Assembly (NCBI GenBank): GCA_012729555.1
Contig: JAAYCX010000040.1
Span: 87,199-151,198 of the forward strand
DNA: 64,000 nt
Reading direction: 5' to 3'
Source of the DNA: Acidobacteriota bacterium
Lineage (GTDB): Bacteria > Acidobacteriota > UBA6911
A program made the position numbers and the translations under genes. Each line of letters begins with the position of its first letter. Positions within the stretch are counted from its first letter, which is position 1. Below are positions 34,468-43,212 of the stretch, one piece after another. The notes beneath the pieces are model-generated. The model had not been told where the DNA came from. It made no database searches and saw only the letters and a list, made by a program, of their open reading frames with translations.

Positions 34468-37400
34468 ATGGGCGACGATGAGGACAAGGGATTTCTGGGC
34501 ATCACCCTGCGCCGGATCCTCCGCCTGCGGCCGGCCGGCCTGAAGGCGCTTTTCCGCGGCCACCCCCGTTTCTTCAGATGGACCGCCGTCCTGCTGGTCG
34601 TGTCGTGCGCGGCCCTTTACGAAATGCGCACCTCCGCTTTCAGTTCCCGCGCCCTTTCCTACTACGCCGGAAAGCTGTCGTACCGGGTGGAACCGGGACC
34701 CAGCCCCAACATCGTCTTCCCCAGGCACGGGCCGTACGACATCCGCACCGGGTACGCCCTGATCCCCGATTTCGTGCGGCGCCTCGGCGCGGCAGGATAC
34801 ACCGTCGGCAGGCAGGTCCGGTTCTCGCGCGAACTGGAGCGGGTCGCGGGCTGGGGCATCCTCCCCCCCTACCCCGAACCGACCTCCACCAAGCTCAGGA
34901 TCCGCGGCAACGACGGCCAGCCCCTGTTTGCGGCCCCCCTGGCCGAGTACCACTTCGAGAGTTTCGAGGCGATCCCGCCCCTGGTCGTGAAGGGTCTGCT
35001 CATCATCGAAAACCGGGAACTCGATCAGCCGGCCGACGCGAGGACCAACCCCGTCGTCGACTGGGACCGGCTCGCCAAGGCCATCTTCCTCTATGCCGGC
35101 AACAGGCTGGGGCTCCCCCTCTCCGTCGAGGGGGGGAGCACCCTGGCCACGCAGATGCAGAAATTCCGGCACTCGGACGAGGGGAGGACCGACTCGGTGC
35201 TGGCCAAGCTCCGGCAGATGACGGACGCCAGTTTGCGCGTCTACCAGGGCGGGATGGATACGCGCGAGGAGCGGCGGCGGATCGTGCTGAACTACCTCAA
35301 TTCCATCCCGCTGGCGGCGACCCCCGGGTACGGGGAAATCCACGGCCTCGGCAACGGCCTCTACTCCTGGTTCGGGCTCGACTTCCAGCAGGCCTGCAAG
35401 GTCCTGGGCGATCCGGCCGAAACGGACGAGAAGGCCCGGATCTTCAAACAGGTCATGGCCCTTCTCTGCGCCGTCCGGGCCCCGAGCCATTACCTGCTGA
35501 ACGGCCGCGCGGCCCTCGAAAACCGGGTCGATTTCTACGTCCGGTTCCTGGCCGAGGCGGGGGCGATCTCCGGGGACTTCGCCCGGCGCGTCCAGGCCGC
35601 GCCCGTCGCCTTTTCCGCCCGTCCCCCGAGATACTCCGTCCCCTTCTACGCCGAAAACAAGGCGGTCAACGAGATCCGTGCAAACCTGGCCGGGCTCCTG
35701 GGGGTGCCCGGGCTGTACGAACTCGACCGCCTCCACCTGGACGTCGAATCGACCATCGACCCCGTTTTCCAGCACCGGGTCGCGACCCTCTTCGCCGCGC
35801 TGCGGGACCCCGCCTTCATCGCCGGGCGGGGCCTCGGGGGGGAGCGGCTCCTGGGCCGGGGGGATCCTTCCCGCGTCATCTACGGGCTGATCCTGGTCGA
35901 GAAGACCCCCCGGGGGAACCTCGTGCGCGGCATCACCGACAACCTCGACGCCCCGTTCGACATCAACACCGGGATGAAGATGCAGCTGGGGAGCACGGCC
36001 AAGCTCCGCGTCCTGGCCCATTACCTCGACATCGCCGCGACGCTCCACGGGCAATTCGCGCGCCTGGACGCCGGAGCCCTGGAGCGGGAAAGGGAGAGAG
36101 CGCGCGATCCCATCACCCGTTGGGCCGTGAAAACGCTCGGGGGAGAGCCCAGGCCCCGGCTCGAGGCGTTTCTGGAGCTGGCGCTCGACCGCAGGTACTC
36201 CGCCGGAACCGGGGAGCGGTTTTTCACCGGAGGCGGCCTCCACACCTTCGGCAATTTCAACCGCGCCGACGGCGGACGCATCGTCACCGTCCGCGAAGCC
36301 ACGCGCCACTCCATCAACCTTGTCTACGTGCGCCTGATGCGCGACCTCGTCGATTTCCACGCGGCCCGCCTCCCCTACGACACCGAAAAAATTCTCGCCG
36401 AACCCGATCACCCCGTCCGGCGCCGGATGCTGCGGGAGCTCGCCGAGGAGGAGTCGCGCCATTTCCTCCGCGAGGCCTGGCGCGCGTTCCGGAAGCGCGA
36501 CCCGGCCGCCGTCCTGAAGGCTTTTCTGGGGGAGAAGGCGCCGTCCCCGCGCCACCTGGCCATCACCTTCTACTCCTGGCACCGTGGCGGGGACGCCGCC
36601 GCCCTGGCCCGATGGATGGAGCGCTTCGGGGCCGACGGCTCCCCCCAGGCGGTGGAGCGGTGGGTCAAGGCTTACGGGAACCCCCGGCTCGGGCTGTCCG
36701 ATTACGGGTACCTTCTCGGGGAACATCCCCTGCGGCTCTGGGCGGCCGGCGCCCTTTTCCGGGAACCGGAACTGTCCTGGGAGGAACTCTGGGCCCGGAG
36801 CGGCGGCGCCCGCCAGGTGACGGCCGTCTGGCTCCTGAAGGAGGGCAACCGCGCCCCCCAGGAGCGCAGGCTGCGCATCCGTATCGAACAGGACGCCTTC
36901 CGGCGAATGACCCCCGCCTGGCGCCGGCTCGGGTTTCCGTTCGACAGCCTGGTGCCGTCGCTGGCCACCGCCCTGGGGAGTTCGGGCGACCGGCCCGAAG
37001 CCCTGGCCGAGCTCATGGGAATCCTGCTCAACGACGGGGAGCACCGGCCCGGCATGCGCATCACGCGCCTCCGGTTCGCCGAAAACACCCCCTATGAAAC
37101 GGTACTGGAACCGGATGAAGCCGAGGGGCGGCGCGTGTTGCCCCGCGCCGTGGCCCGGGCGATCCTCCCGGTCCTGGCCGGCGTCGTCGAGTCGGGAACG
37201 GCCGCAAGGCTGTCCGGCGCCTTCGTGCTCGGGGACCGGCCCCTCGTGGCGGGGGGGAAAACGGGCTCCGGGGACAACCGCGTCACCACCGTGGACCGGG
37301 GCGGGCGGGTGCTCTCCTCCCGCGCCATCGACCGCACGGCCACCTTCGTCTTCTACATAGGGGACCGCTACTACGGGGTCCTCACGGCGTTCGTGCCGGG

Positions 37401-37602
37401 GAGTCAGGCCGGGGAGTACCGGTTCACCAGCGCCCTCCCCGTTTCCATCCTGAAGATCCTGGCCCCCGACATCGAGTCGCTGCGGAGGCGCTCGGACGCG
37501 ATCGAGGCCGCAGAGCCCCCCCACCCCCCCGGCCCGGGAGGCCCGATTTCAAATCCCCTACCGCCGCCGCCCCGGGGCAACACACTGTCACCCAATAAAT
37601 AG
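34468..37602 (+). CDS. Large bifunctional penicillin-binding protein (GT51 + transpeptidase, atypical)
   Basis: 1044 residues. A single N-terminal membrane helix (FFRWTAVLLVVSCAALYEM) is followed by a GT51 transglycosylase domain whose motifs are altered: IENRELDQP where EDxxFxxHxG is usual, GGSTLATQMQK near residue 222, then RRIVLNYLNSIPLA. The transpeptidase motifs are S509-T-A-K512, S615-I-N617 and K931-T-G933. The spacings of 106 and 316 residues far exceed the normal 60 and 120, so large insertions exist, including a helical Arg/Glu-rich stretch between SxN and KTG. Similar long proteins are known in a few phyla. It should act in the periplasm on lipid II or glycan strands; whether the glycosyltransferase is active is uncertain. 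A proline-rich tail ends it. Confidence 0.8.
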   Translation: MGDDEDKGFLGITLRRILRLRPAGLKALFRGHPRFFRWTAVLLVVSCAALYEMRTSAFSSRALSYYAGKLSYRVEPGPSPNIVFPRHGPYDIRTGYALIPDFVRRLGAAGYTVGRQVRFSRELERVAGWGILPPYPEPTSTKLRIRGNDGQPLFAAPLAEYHFESFEAIPPLVVKGLLIIENRELDQPADARTNPVVDWDRLAKAIFLYAGNRLGLPLSVEGGSTLATQMQKFRHSDEGRTDSVLAKLRQMTDASLRVYQGGMDTREERRRIVLNYLNSIPLAATPGYGEIHGLGNGLYSWFGLDFQQACKVLGDPAETDEKARIFKQVMALLCAVRAPSHYLLNGRAALENRVDFYVRFLAEAGAISGDFARRVQAAPVAFSARPPRYSVPFYAENKAVNEIRANLAGLLGVPGLYELDRLHLDVESTIDPVFQHRVATLFAALRDPAFIAGRGLGGERLLGRGDPSRVIYGLILVEKTPRGNLVRGITDNLDAPFDINTGMKMQLGSTAKLRVLAHYLDIAATLHGQFARLDAGALERERERARDPITRWAVKTLGGEPRPRLEAFLELALDRRYSAGTGERFFTGGGLHTFGNFNRADGGRIVTVREATRHSINLVYVRLMRDLVDFHAARLPYDTEKILAEPDHPVRRRMLRELAEEESRHFLREAWRAFRKRDPAAVLKAFLGEKAPSPRHLAITFYSWHRGGDAAALARWMERFGADGSPQAVERWVKAYGNPRLGLSDYGYLLGEHPLRLWAAGALFREPELSWEELWARSGGARQVTAVWLLKEGNRAPQERRLRIRIEQDAFRRMTPAWRRLGFPFDSLVPSLATALGSSGDRPEALAELMGILLNDGEHRPGMRITRLRFAENTPYETVLEPDEAEGRRVLPRAVARAILPVLAGVVESGTAARLSGAFVLGDRPLVAGGKTGSGDNRVTTVDRGGRVLSSRAIDRTATFVFYIGDRYYGVLTAFVPGSQAGEYRFTSALPVSILKILAPDIESLRRRSDAIEAAEPPHPPGPGGPISNPLPPPPRGNTLSPNK

Positions 37603-37726
37603 AGGGCATTTCCGGCTAAACTTCCGCCCTTCATCCGCCGATCATATGGAGTGCCGGAATCCGGCGCCGATCTGCACCGGGAAACGATGCGACAGCGCAC
37701 GGCAGTGCGGCGGAAGAGCGGACACC
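37603..37726. other. Intergenic region before the PilZ gene
   Basis: 124 bp with no gene and no clear promoter. It contains the short inverted repeat GCCGGAATCCGGC but no recognisable riboswitch. Confidence 0.4.
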
Positions 37727-38248
37727 ATGAAACAACGAAAAAGAACCTTTGACGGCTCCGACCGGAGACAGTGGCGGCGCCTGACCCCGCAGGATGTCCC
37801 CTCCCTCAAGGGGGTATCCATCAACCAGGGAACCGAAGCCTGCGTGATCGACATCTCCAAGGGGGGGATGCTGCTCCACACGGTGTTCCGGCTGCGCCCG
37901 GACATGAAAATCCTTCTCAAGATCATGACGACCAAGGGCGTTTTCAAAGTCTCCGGCATCGTCCTGCGATCCAGCATCAAGTCGATCTCGGGCGCCCCGC
38001 TCTACGAATCGGCCATCACCTTCGAGAGTCCCCTGACCGTCCTGGACGACCTGGCGGTGAAAACCGCGCCCGCTGCCGAGCCGCGCCCGATCCCGGCTCC
38101 GGACATCGTAAACGATTTCGGAGATCCCAAACCGTCACCCCCCCCCGGGGAAATCAGCGAGCGGGAGGATCCCGCCGTCCTGACGGTCCTGGCGCCGGGC
38201 GGTTTGGGAGCGGACCTGGACCGGATGCTCCAGATGAACGACTGGTGA
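37727..38248 (+). CDS. PilZ-domain protein
   Basis: 173 residues from the ATG at 37727, with GGAAGAG before it. The first 110 residues look like a PilZ domain: the c-di-GMP-binding arginines lie in the N-terminal SDRRQWRRLTPQDVPSL (RxxxR form), and the DISKGGMLLHT segment is the second motif (D/NxSxxG). The remainder is Pro/Ala/Glu-rich linker and a short acidic tail (GADLDRMLQMNDW) that could be a partner-binding peptide. It probably senses c-di-GMP. It precedes the giant receiver/coiled-coil protein by 98 bp on the same strand, which suggests that the two act together, perhaps in motility or surface polarity. Confidence 0.82.
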   Translation: MKQRKRTFDGSDRRQWRRLTPQDVPSLKGVSINQGTEACVIDISKGGMLLHTVFRLRPDMKILLKIMTTKGVFKVSGIVLRSSIKSISGAPLYESAITFESPLTVLDDLAVKTAPAAEPRPIPAPDIVNDFGDPKPSPPPGEISEREDPAVLTVLAPGGLGADLDRMLQMNDW

Positions 38249-38346
38249 CCCCTTGAGGACTTCGGGCGAAGGGTGCATATTCAGAGAATGACCGCCCCCT
38301 GGCGTCCGGCATCGGGCACGGAGCGGAGGCGCAGGCCGGGATCTTT

Positions 38347-41300
38347 ATGAACGTACTCTATGTCAGCAGCGATGCGAGCGAAGAAGCCGCGCTCCGGCGG
38401 GAACTCGAACCCTTCTCCCCCGCCCCGGCGATTCACCCCTCTCCGGGGATCGAGGATGCCCGCACTCGCATGACCGTCGCCGGCGCCTTCGACGCGCTCC
38501 TGATCGACGGCTCCATCCCGCGCCCGGAAGCCGCCTTCCTGGCCGAGGGATTGAAGCGCGAAGGGAACCCGGCCGTCATCGTGGTCCTCACCCCGGAGAC
38601 CGGGGACGAGGCCGCGGAGACCCTGCTCGGGGGATGCGTCGACCTCTTCGTTCCCAAACTCCCTGGATTCGGGGCCGTGTTGCACCAGGCTCTCCTGCAG
38701 GCGGCCGCGCGCCGGTCACCCGCCCCCCACCAGGCCCGGCACGTCAGGATCCTGTATGCGGGGGAACTGGAGCCCTTCCGACGGCATTTTGCCGACATGC
38801 CTTCCCTGATGATCCATCCGCTCCCGCAGGCGACCGACGGACCCCCGCAGACCGGGGACGCCGCGGGGGATCTCGTCGTCATCGATTGTCCCGGGGAGAG
38901 CGCGGCCGCGGCGAAGGCGATCACGGACGCCGTGCGGGACTACCCGCGGATCCCCGTCATCGCCCTGACGGAACCGGGGGACGAAGCCGCGGCGATCGCG
39001 GCCCTCAACGCCGGGGCCGCCGACTCCATCCCCCGGACCGGACAGTTCCCCCGGAGGCTCCTGGCATCCGTGGAAAAAGCCGTCCGCATGGGCCGGCTGG
39101 CGCGCGAAAAGGAGGCGCTCAAAAAACAGGGGGAACGGCTGCGCCTCATCGTGGAGACCGTTCCCGTGGGGGTCGCGCTGGTCGCCCCCGACGGCTCCTT
39201 CCTGGCGGTGAACCGCACCGGGCTCGAACGGATAGGGGCGCACCGAAGCGACCAGGTCATCGGCAAGAACCTCCTTCACCTCGTCCCCCCCCAGGAGCGG
39301 GAAGCGGTGCAGAAGTTCCTGGCCACGGTGGGCGCATGGTCCAGCGCTTCCATCAGCCTGAAGTGGAAGGGTATCGACGGGTCGATTCCGGGAGTGGACC
39401 TCCGGGCCATCCCCCTGAGGCGCAGTCCCGGCAGCGCCGCGTCGGTCCTGGCCACCCTTCACCCCCCCCGCTCCCTCGAAGGGGACGCCGGCGCCGAAGC
39501 GGGGATCCTGAAGAAGTACGAGGATCTGACCACGACGCTGCGCACCTACGAGGTGCGCTTCCGCGAACTCCAGGAAAAGAGCCGCTTCAAGTTCACCCGT
39601 TGGGAAACGGCCCTGCGCCTGGCCGAGTCGCAGAAGAAGGCGTCCGAACAGCAGCAGGCCAGGCTCCAGGCGGCGGTGGAGGAGGCCGAGGCGCGGGTGC
39701 GGCACCTCGAAGAGGAACACGACGCCCAGCGCGAGCGCTGGGAACGATCCCAACGGGAATTGAGGGAGCGATCGGAGCGGCTCGAGGCGGCCGCGGCCGA
39801 GCTGGAGTCCACCCGGGCGCAGTTGTCCGCTGTCCAGGGGGACGGCCAGGGGCGGCTGGAGGAGGAACGGCGCGATATCGAGCGGCGGCGGGCCGAGGCT
39901 GACGCCGCGCTGGCAGAGGTCTCGGACCTGCTCGAGAAGGAAAAGGCGCAGCACCGGCAGCAGCTGGAGGAGATGGAGCAGACGCTCCGGGAAGCGGAAC
40001 GCCATCAGAACGAACTGGCGGCGGCGCTGGAGGAAACCGGCGCGAGGCACGAGCGCCAGGACGAGGCGCTCCGGGCCGAACTGGCCGCAGCGGGCGAGAG
40101 CCGTGCCGGACTCGAGCGCCGGCTCGAAGAAACGCTGGCCGAGCGCGCCGCGCTCGAAGAGTCGCTCCGCGCCGAGCTGGCCGCAGCGGGCGAGAGCCGC
40201 GCCGGACTCGAGCGCCGGCTCGAAGAAACCCTGGCCGAGCGCTCGACGCTCGAGCAGTCGCTCCGGGCCGAGCTGGCCGCAGCGGGCGAGAGCCGCGCCG
40301 GACTCGAACGCAAACTCGACGAAACCCTGGCCGAGCGCTCGACGCTCGAGCAGTCGCTCCGGGCCGAGCTGGCCGCAGCGGGCGAGAGCCGCGCCGGACT
40401 CGAGCGCCGGCTCGAAGAAACCCTGGCCGAGCGCTCGACGCTCGAGCAGTCGCTCCGGGCCGAGCTGGCCGCAGCGGCCGAGAGCCGCGCCGGACTCGAG
40501 CGCCGGCTCGAAGAAACCCTGGCCGAGCGCGCCGCGCTCGAAGAGTCGCTCCGGGCCGAGCTGGCCGCAGCGGCCGAGAGCCGCGCCGCACTCGAGCGCC
40601 GGCTCGAAGAAACCCTGGCCGAGCGCTCGACGCTCGAGCAGTCGCTCCGGGCCGAGCTGGCCGCAGCGGGCGAGAGCCGCGCCGGGCTCGAGCGCCGGCT
40701 CGAAGAAACCCTGGCCGAGCGCGCGGCGCTCGAGGAGTCGCTCCGGGCCGAACTGGCCGCGCGGGACGAGAGCCGCGACGACCTCCGGCTCAGGATCGAG
40801 GAGACCGAAGCTCGCCTTCGCAGGCAGGAGGAGGAGTACCGGGCGGAACTGGCCGCGCGGGACGAGAGCCGCGCCGGGCTCCAGCGCAAGCTGGAGGAAA
40901 CGGAAAACTCCTGGCTGGCCCTGGAGGCGGCGCTCGAGGAGACGGAAGCGCGTTTGTCCGGACTGACCGCTGCCCACGGGGAGCTGCAGGAGCGCCACCG
41001 CGGCGCCGACGACACGAGGGCTTCCCTCGAGTCCGCCCTCCGGATGCAGGGGGCGCGCTATGCCGCTCTCTGCGAAAGGAGCGGCGCGGACCGTGCGTGG
41101 CAGGAGCTCGCCGCCATGGACCTGGAGCGCAGGCACCTGGCCGCCGAAGAGCAGAGGGCGCCGCTCGAGGCGGCGCTTCGCGAGGCGGATGCGCGGATCC
41201 GGGAACTGACCGAAAAATATATCGCCGAACGCCGAGAACAGGAGCGGCGCGAGAAGGAACTCCGGGAGCATCACCAGGCGGCAAAAGCCCGGGTCGGCGA

Positions 41301-43203
41301 CCTCGAGGCCGCGCTGGCCGAGGGAGAATCCCGGGCGCGGGAGCTCGCCGCCGCCCGCGAGGGCGAGCGCTCCGAATTGCAGCGGTCGCTCATCGCGCTC
41401 GAGGCCCGGTACGCGGAGGCGGAAAGCCTGCTCGAGGCGCGCCAGCGCGAGCTCGGGGAGGCGGCGGCCCGCCTGGCGGCGCTCGGCGAGCAGCACGCGT
41501 CCGAACGGGCCCGCCTGACAGCCGAACTCGCCGAACTCGACCGGAAATTCCAGGCGGCCGAAAAGCAGCGGATCTCGCTCCAGACGGCCCTGGCCGATTC
41601 GGAATCGCGGGCCGCGGCCATGAAGGAGCGCCACGACGCGGAGCAGGAGCGGCGGGGGATCGAGCGCGCGGATCTCGAGCTCCGGATCCGGGAAGGGGAA
41701 AAGCAGCTGGCCGGGCTGCATACGGCCCTGGCCGGCGCGCAGTCCGCCCTGTCCCAGCTCGCGGAAAAACACCGGACGGAGATCTCCCAGTACGAATTCG
41801 CGCAGAAGAAGGCCGAACAGAAGTTCCAGACCGCCGAAAAGCAGCGCGGCACCCTGGCGGAGAGCCTCCGGGAGGTCGAGACCCGGCTGGCCGATCTGAC
41901 CGGGAGATACCAGACCGAGCAGGCCGCGTGGCAGTCGGCGCGGGCGGAAATGGAGCGCAGGCTCGAGGAGGGGGAAAAGGCGCACGCGGCCGCGGTGCAG
42001 AACACCGTCCGTGAAGCGGAAGCGCGCCTGGCCTGGATTTCCGAACAGAACCAGTCCAAGGCCGTGCAGTTGGAGCAGGCGCAGAAGCGGCTCGAGGAGC
42101 TGCAATCGGAGAACCGGACCCTGGCCCGGGAAGGCTCCCACTGCCGCCGGGGCTACCAGCGCCTGTCCCGGTTCACCCCGGCCGGAATCGTCCGCGCCAC
42201 CCGCGGGGGGCAGGTCGTGGAATGCAACGATATCGCGGCCCGGATGTTCGGCTATCCGAACGCCCAGGCGGCGCTGTCCCGGCCGGACGGGAGCCCCTTC
42301 CGGATCTACGCCTTTGAAGGCGCCCTGGCCGCCCGCCTCGACGAGGAGGGGAGCCTCGAGGGGATCGAGTGGACGGCCCTGGGGAAGGAGGGGAAGCCGG
42401 TCCGCGTCCGGGAAAATGCCGCGCTCGTCGAGGCCTCGGACGGGGAAACGCCGCTGGTGGAGCGCATCCTCACCGACATCTCCGATGCCCACGGGCTGGG
42501 GGAGGAAATCCGCCGCATCCAGTCCGCGGGGGATCTCGCGGCAGCGACGGTGACGAGCTTCAGGGAGCTCTGCGCTTCCCTGGCCGAGGCCGGGGAGCGC
42601 CTCCTGCAGGCGGCCGGGGACGCCGAAGAGGTGCGACGCCTCGCGGACTCCCTCGCCCGGGACGCGGGCCGGGGGATCCGGCACGCGGGCCAGTTCCTGT
42701 CGCTCGCGCGGAGGGACGATCGCTCCCCCGACCTCCTCGACTTCAACGAGATCCTGACGGGAAACGACCGCCTGCTCCACAGCCTGATCGGGACCGATAT
42801 CGAACTCGAGATGGACCTCGCGCCCCGCCCCGGGCTGGTCTGGGCCGACCGCAACGAGGTGACCCAGCTCATCGGCAACCTGATGGCCAACGCGCGCGAG
42901 GCGCTCCCGCTCGGGGGGCTCGTCACCATCGAGACCCGGAACGTCGAGGTGGCCGGCCCCGACCCGGAAATCCCCCCCGAACTCCGTCCCGGGATATACG
43001 TGCGCCTGGTCTTCAGCACCGACGGCTGCGCGGTTCAGCCGGAACGGCGCCACTCGTCCATCCGCGCGATCGCCGGGCGCATGGGCGGGTGCCTGAAGAG
43101 CACCAACGATCCCAGGACCGGCAATATCCACACCGTCTATATCCCGCGCGTGGAAGGGGCCATCGCCGGCGCCGGGCGGGAAGCCGGCTCGGTGGGAGCC
43201 TGA
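38347..43203 (+). CDS. Giant receiver-PAS-coiled-coil-PAS protein with degenerate histidine-kinase end
   Basis: 1618 residues. Residues 1-120 form a receiver-like domain keeping the phospho-Asp position (DALLIDGS), Thr (VIVVLTPE) and Lys (LFVPK); 130-250 is a second receiver-like fold with Asp and Thr but Arg for Lys and no acidic pocket. A PAS domain follows (about 262-345, VPVGVALVAPDGSFLAVNR). From about 387 to 1260 comes one continuous Ala/Glu/Arg/Leu coiled coil containing a 32-residue tandem repeat. A second PAS (1275-1360) and a GHKL-like domain with N-box NLMANAREAL (near 1514) finish the protein, but no phospho-His motif and no DxGxG box are seen, so kinase activity is doubtful. Receiver plus long coil recalls AglZ/FrzS polarity proteins of Myxococcus. 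Unknown function. Confidence 0.85.
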   Translation: MNVLYVSSDASEEAALRRELEPFSPAPAIHPSPGIEDARTRMTVAGAFDALLIDGSIPRPEAAFLAEGLKREGNPAVIVVLTPETGDEAAETLLGGCVDLFVPKLPGFGAVLHQALLQAAARRSPAPHQARHVRILYAGELEPFRRHFADMPSLMIHPLPQATDGPPQTGDAAGDLVVIDCPGESAAAAKAITDAVRDYPRIPVIALTEPGDEAAAIAALNAGAADSIPRTGQFPRRLLASVEKAVRMGRLAREKEALKKQGERLRLIVETVPVGVALVAPDGSFLAVNRTGLERIGAHRSDQVIGKNLLHLVPPQEREAVQKFLATVGAWSSASISLKWKGIDGSIPGVDLRAIPLRRSPGSAASVLATLHPPRSLEGDAGAEAGILKKYEDLTTTLRTYEVRFRELQEKSRFKFTRWETALRLAESQKKASEQQQARLQAAVEEAEARVRHLEEEHDAQRERWERSQRELRERSERLEAAAAELESTRAQLSAVQGDGQGRLEEERRDIERRRAEADAALAEVSDLLEKEKAQHRQQLEEMEQTLREAERHQNELAAALEETGARHERQDEALRAELAAAGESRAGLERRLEETLAERAALEESLRAELAAAGESRAGLERRLEETLAERSTLEQSLRAELAAAGESRAGLERKLDETLAERSTLEQSLRAELAAAGESRAGLERRLEETLAERSTLEQSLRAELAAAAESRAGLERRLEETLAERAALEESLRAELAAAAESRAALERRLEETLAERSTLEQSLRAELAAAGESRAGLERRLEETLAERAALEESLRAELAARDESRDDLRLRIEETEARLRRQEEEYRAELAARDESRAGLQRKLEETENSWLALEAALEETEARLSGLTAAHGELQERHRGADDTRASLESALRMQGARYAALCERSGADRAWQELAAMDLERRHLAAEEQRAPLEAALREADARIRELTEKYIAERREQERREKELREHHQAAKARVGDLEAALAEGESRARELAAAREGERSELQRSLIALEARYAEAESLLEARQRELGEAAARLAALGEQHASERARLTAELAELDRKFQAAEKQRISLQTALADSESRAAAMKERHDAEQERRGIERADLELRIREGEKQLAGLHTALAGAQSALSQLAEKHRTEISQYEFAQKKAEQKFQTAEKQRGTLAESLREVETRLADLTGRYQTEQAAWQSARAEMERRLEEGEKAHAAAVQNTVREAEARLAWISEQNQSKAVQLEQAQKRLEELQSENRTLAREGSHCRRGYQRLSRFTPAGIVRATRGGQVVECNDIAARMFGYPNAQAALSRPDGSPFRIYAFEGALAARLDEEGSLEGIEWTALGKEGKPVRVRENAALVEASDGETPLVERILTDISDAHGLGEEIRRIQSAGDLAAATVTSFRELCASLAEAGERLLQAAGDAEEVRRLADSLARDAGRGIRHAGQFLSLARRDDRSPDLLDFNEILTGNDRLLHSLIGTDIELEMDLAPRPGLVWADRNEVTQLIGNLMANAREALPLGGLVTIETRNVEVAGPDPEIPPELRPGIYVRLVFSTDGCAVQPERRHSSIRAIAGRMGGCLKSTNDPRTGNIHTVYIPRVEGAIAGAGREAGSVGA
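40069..40932 (+). repeat. 96-bp in-frame tandem repeat in the coiled-coil gene
   Basis: Copies begin CTGGCCGCAG at 40081, 40177, 40273, 40369, 40465, 40561 and 40657, then two diverged copies at 40753 and 40849, always 96 bp apart. Each encodes 32 residues around LRAELAAAGESRAGLE and LEETLAERSTLEQS. The seven central copies are almost identical at DNA level, differing mainly between RAALEE and RSTLEQ and between AAG and AAA. Confidence 0.95.
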
Positions 43204-43212
43204 TCCGACGGG

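Noticed and set aside
31241..37524. Two open frames of more than 1000 residues antisense to metY-metXW and to the large PBP
   Set aside because: The plus-strand genes show intact catalytic motifs throughout; the antisense products have none and arise from rare stop codons in high-GC DNA.
37603..37727. c-di-GMP riboswitch before the PilZ gene
   Set aside because: A short GGAATCC-centred hairpin and a CACCGGGAAACGATG stretch are present, but the conserved GEMM core and paired helices are not.
40069..40932. Possible CRISPR array because of the regular repeat
   Set aside because: The 96-bp units are contiguous, have no unique spacers and stay in frame within a coiled-coil gene.
38716..43131. 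1471-residue open frame antisense to the giant coiled-coil gene
   Set aside because: It mirrors the codon periodicity of the true gene, has no start context and reads as Gly/Leu/Arg/Glu low-complexity without any domain. The plus-strand product has clear receiver and PAS motifs.
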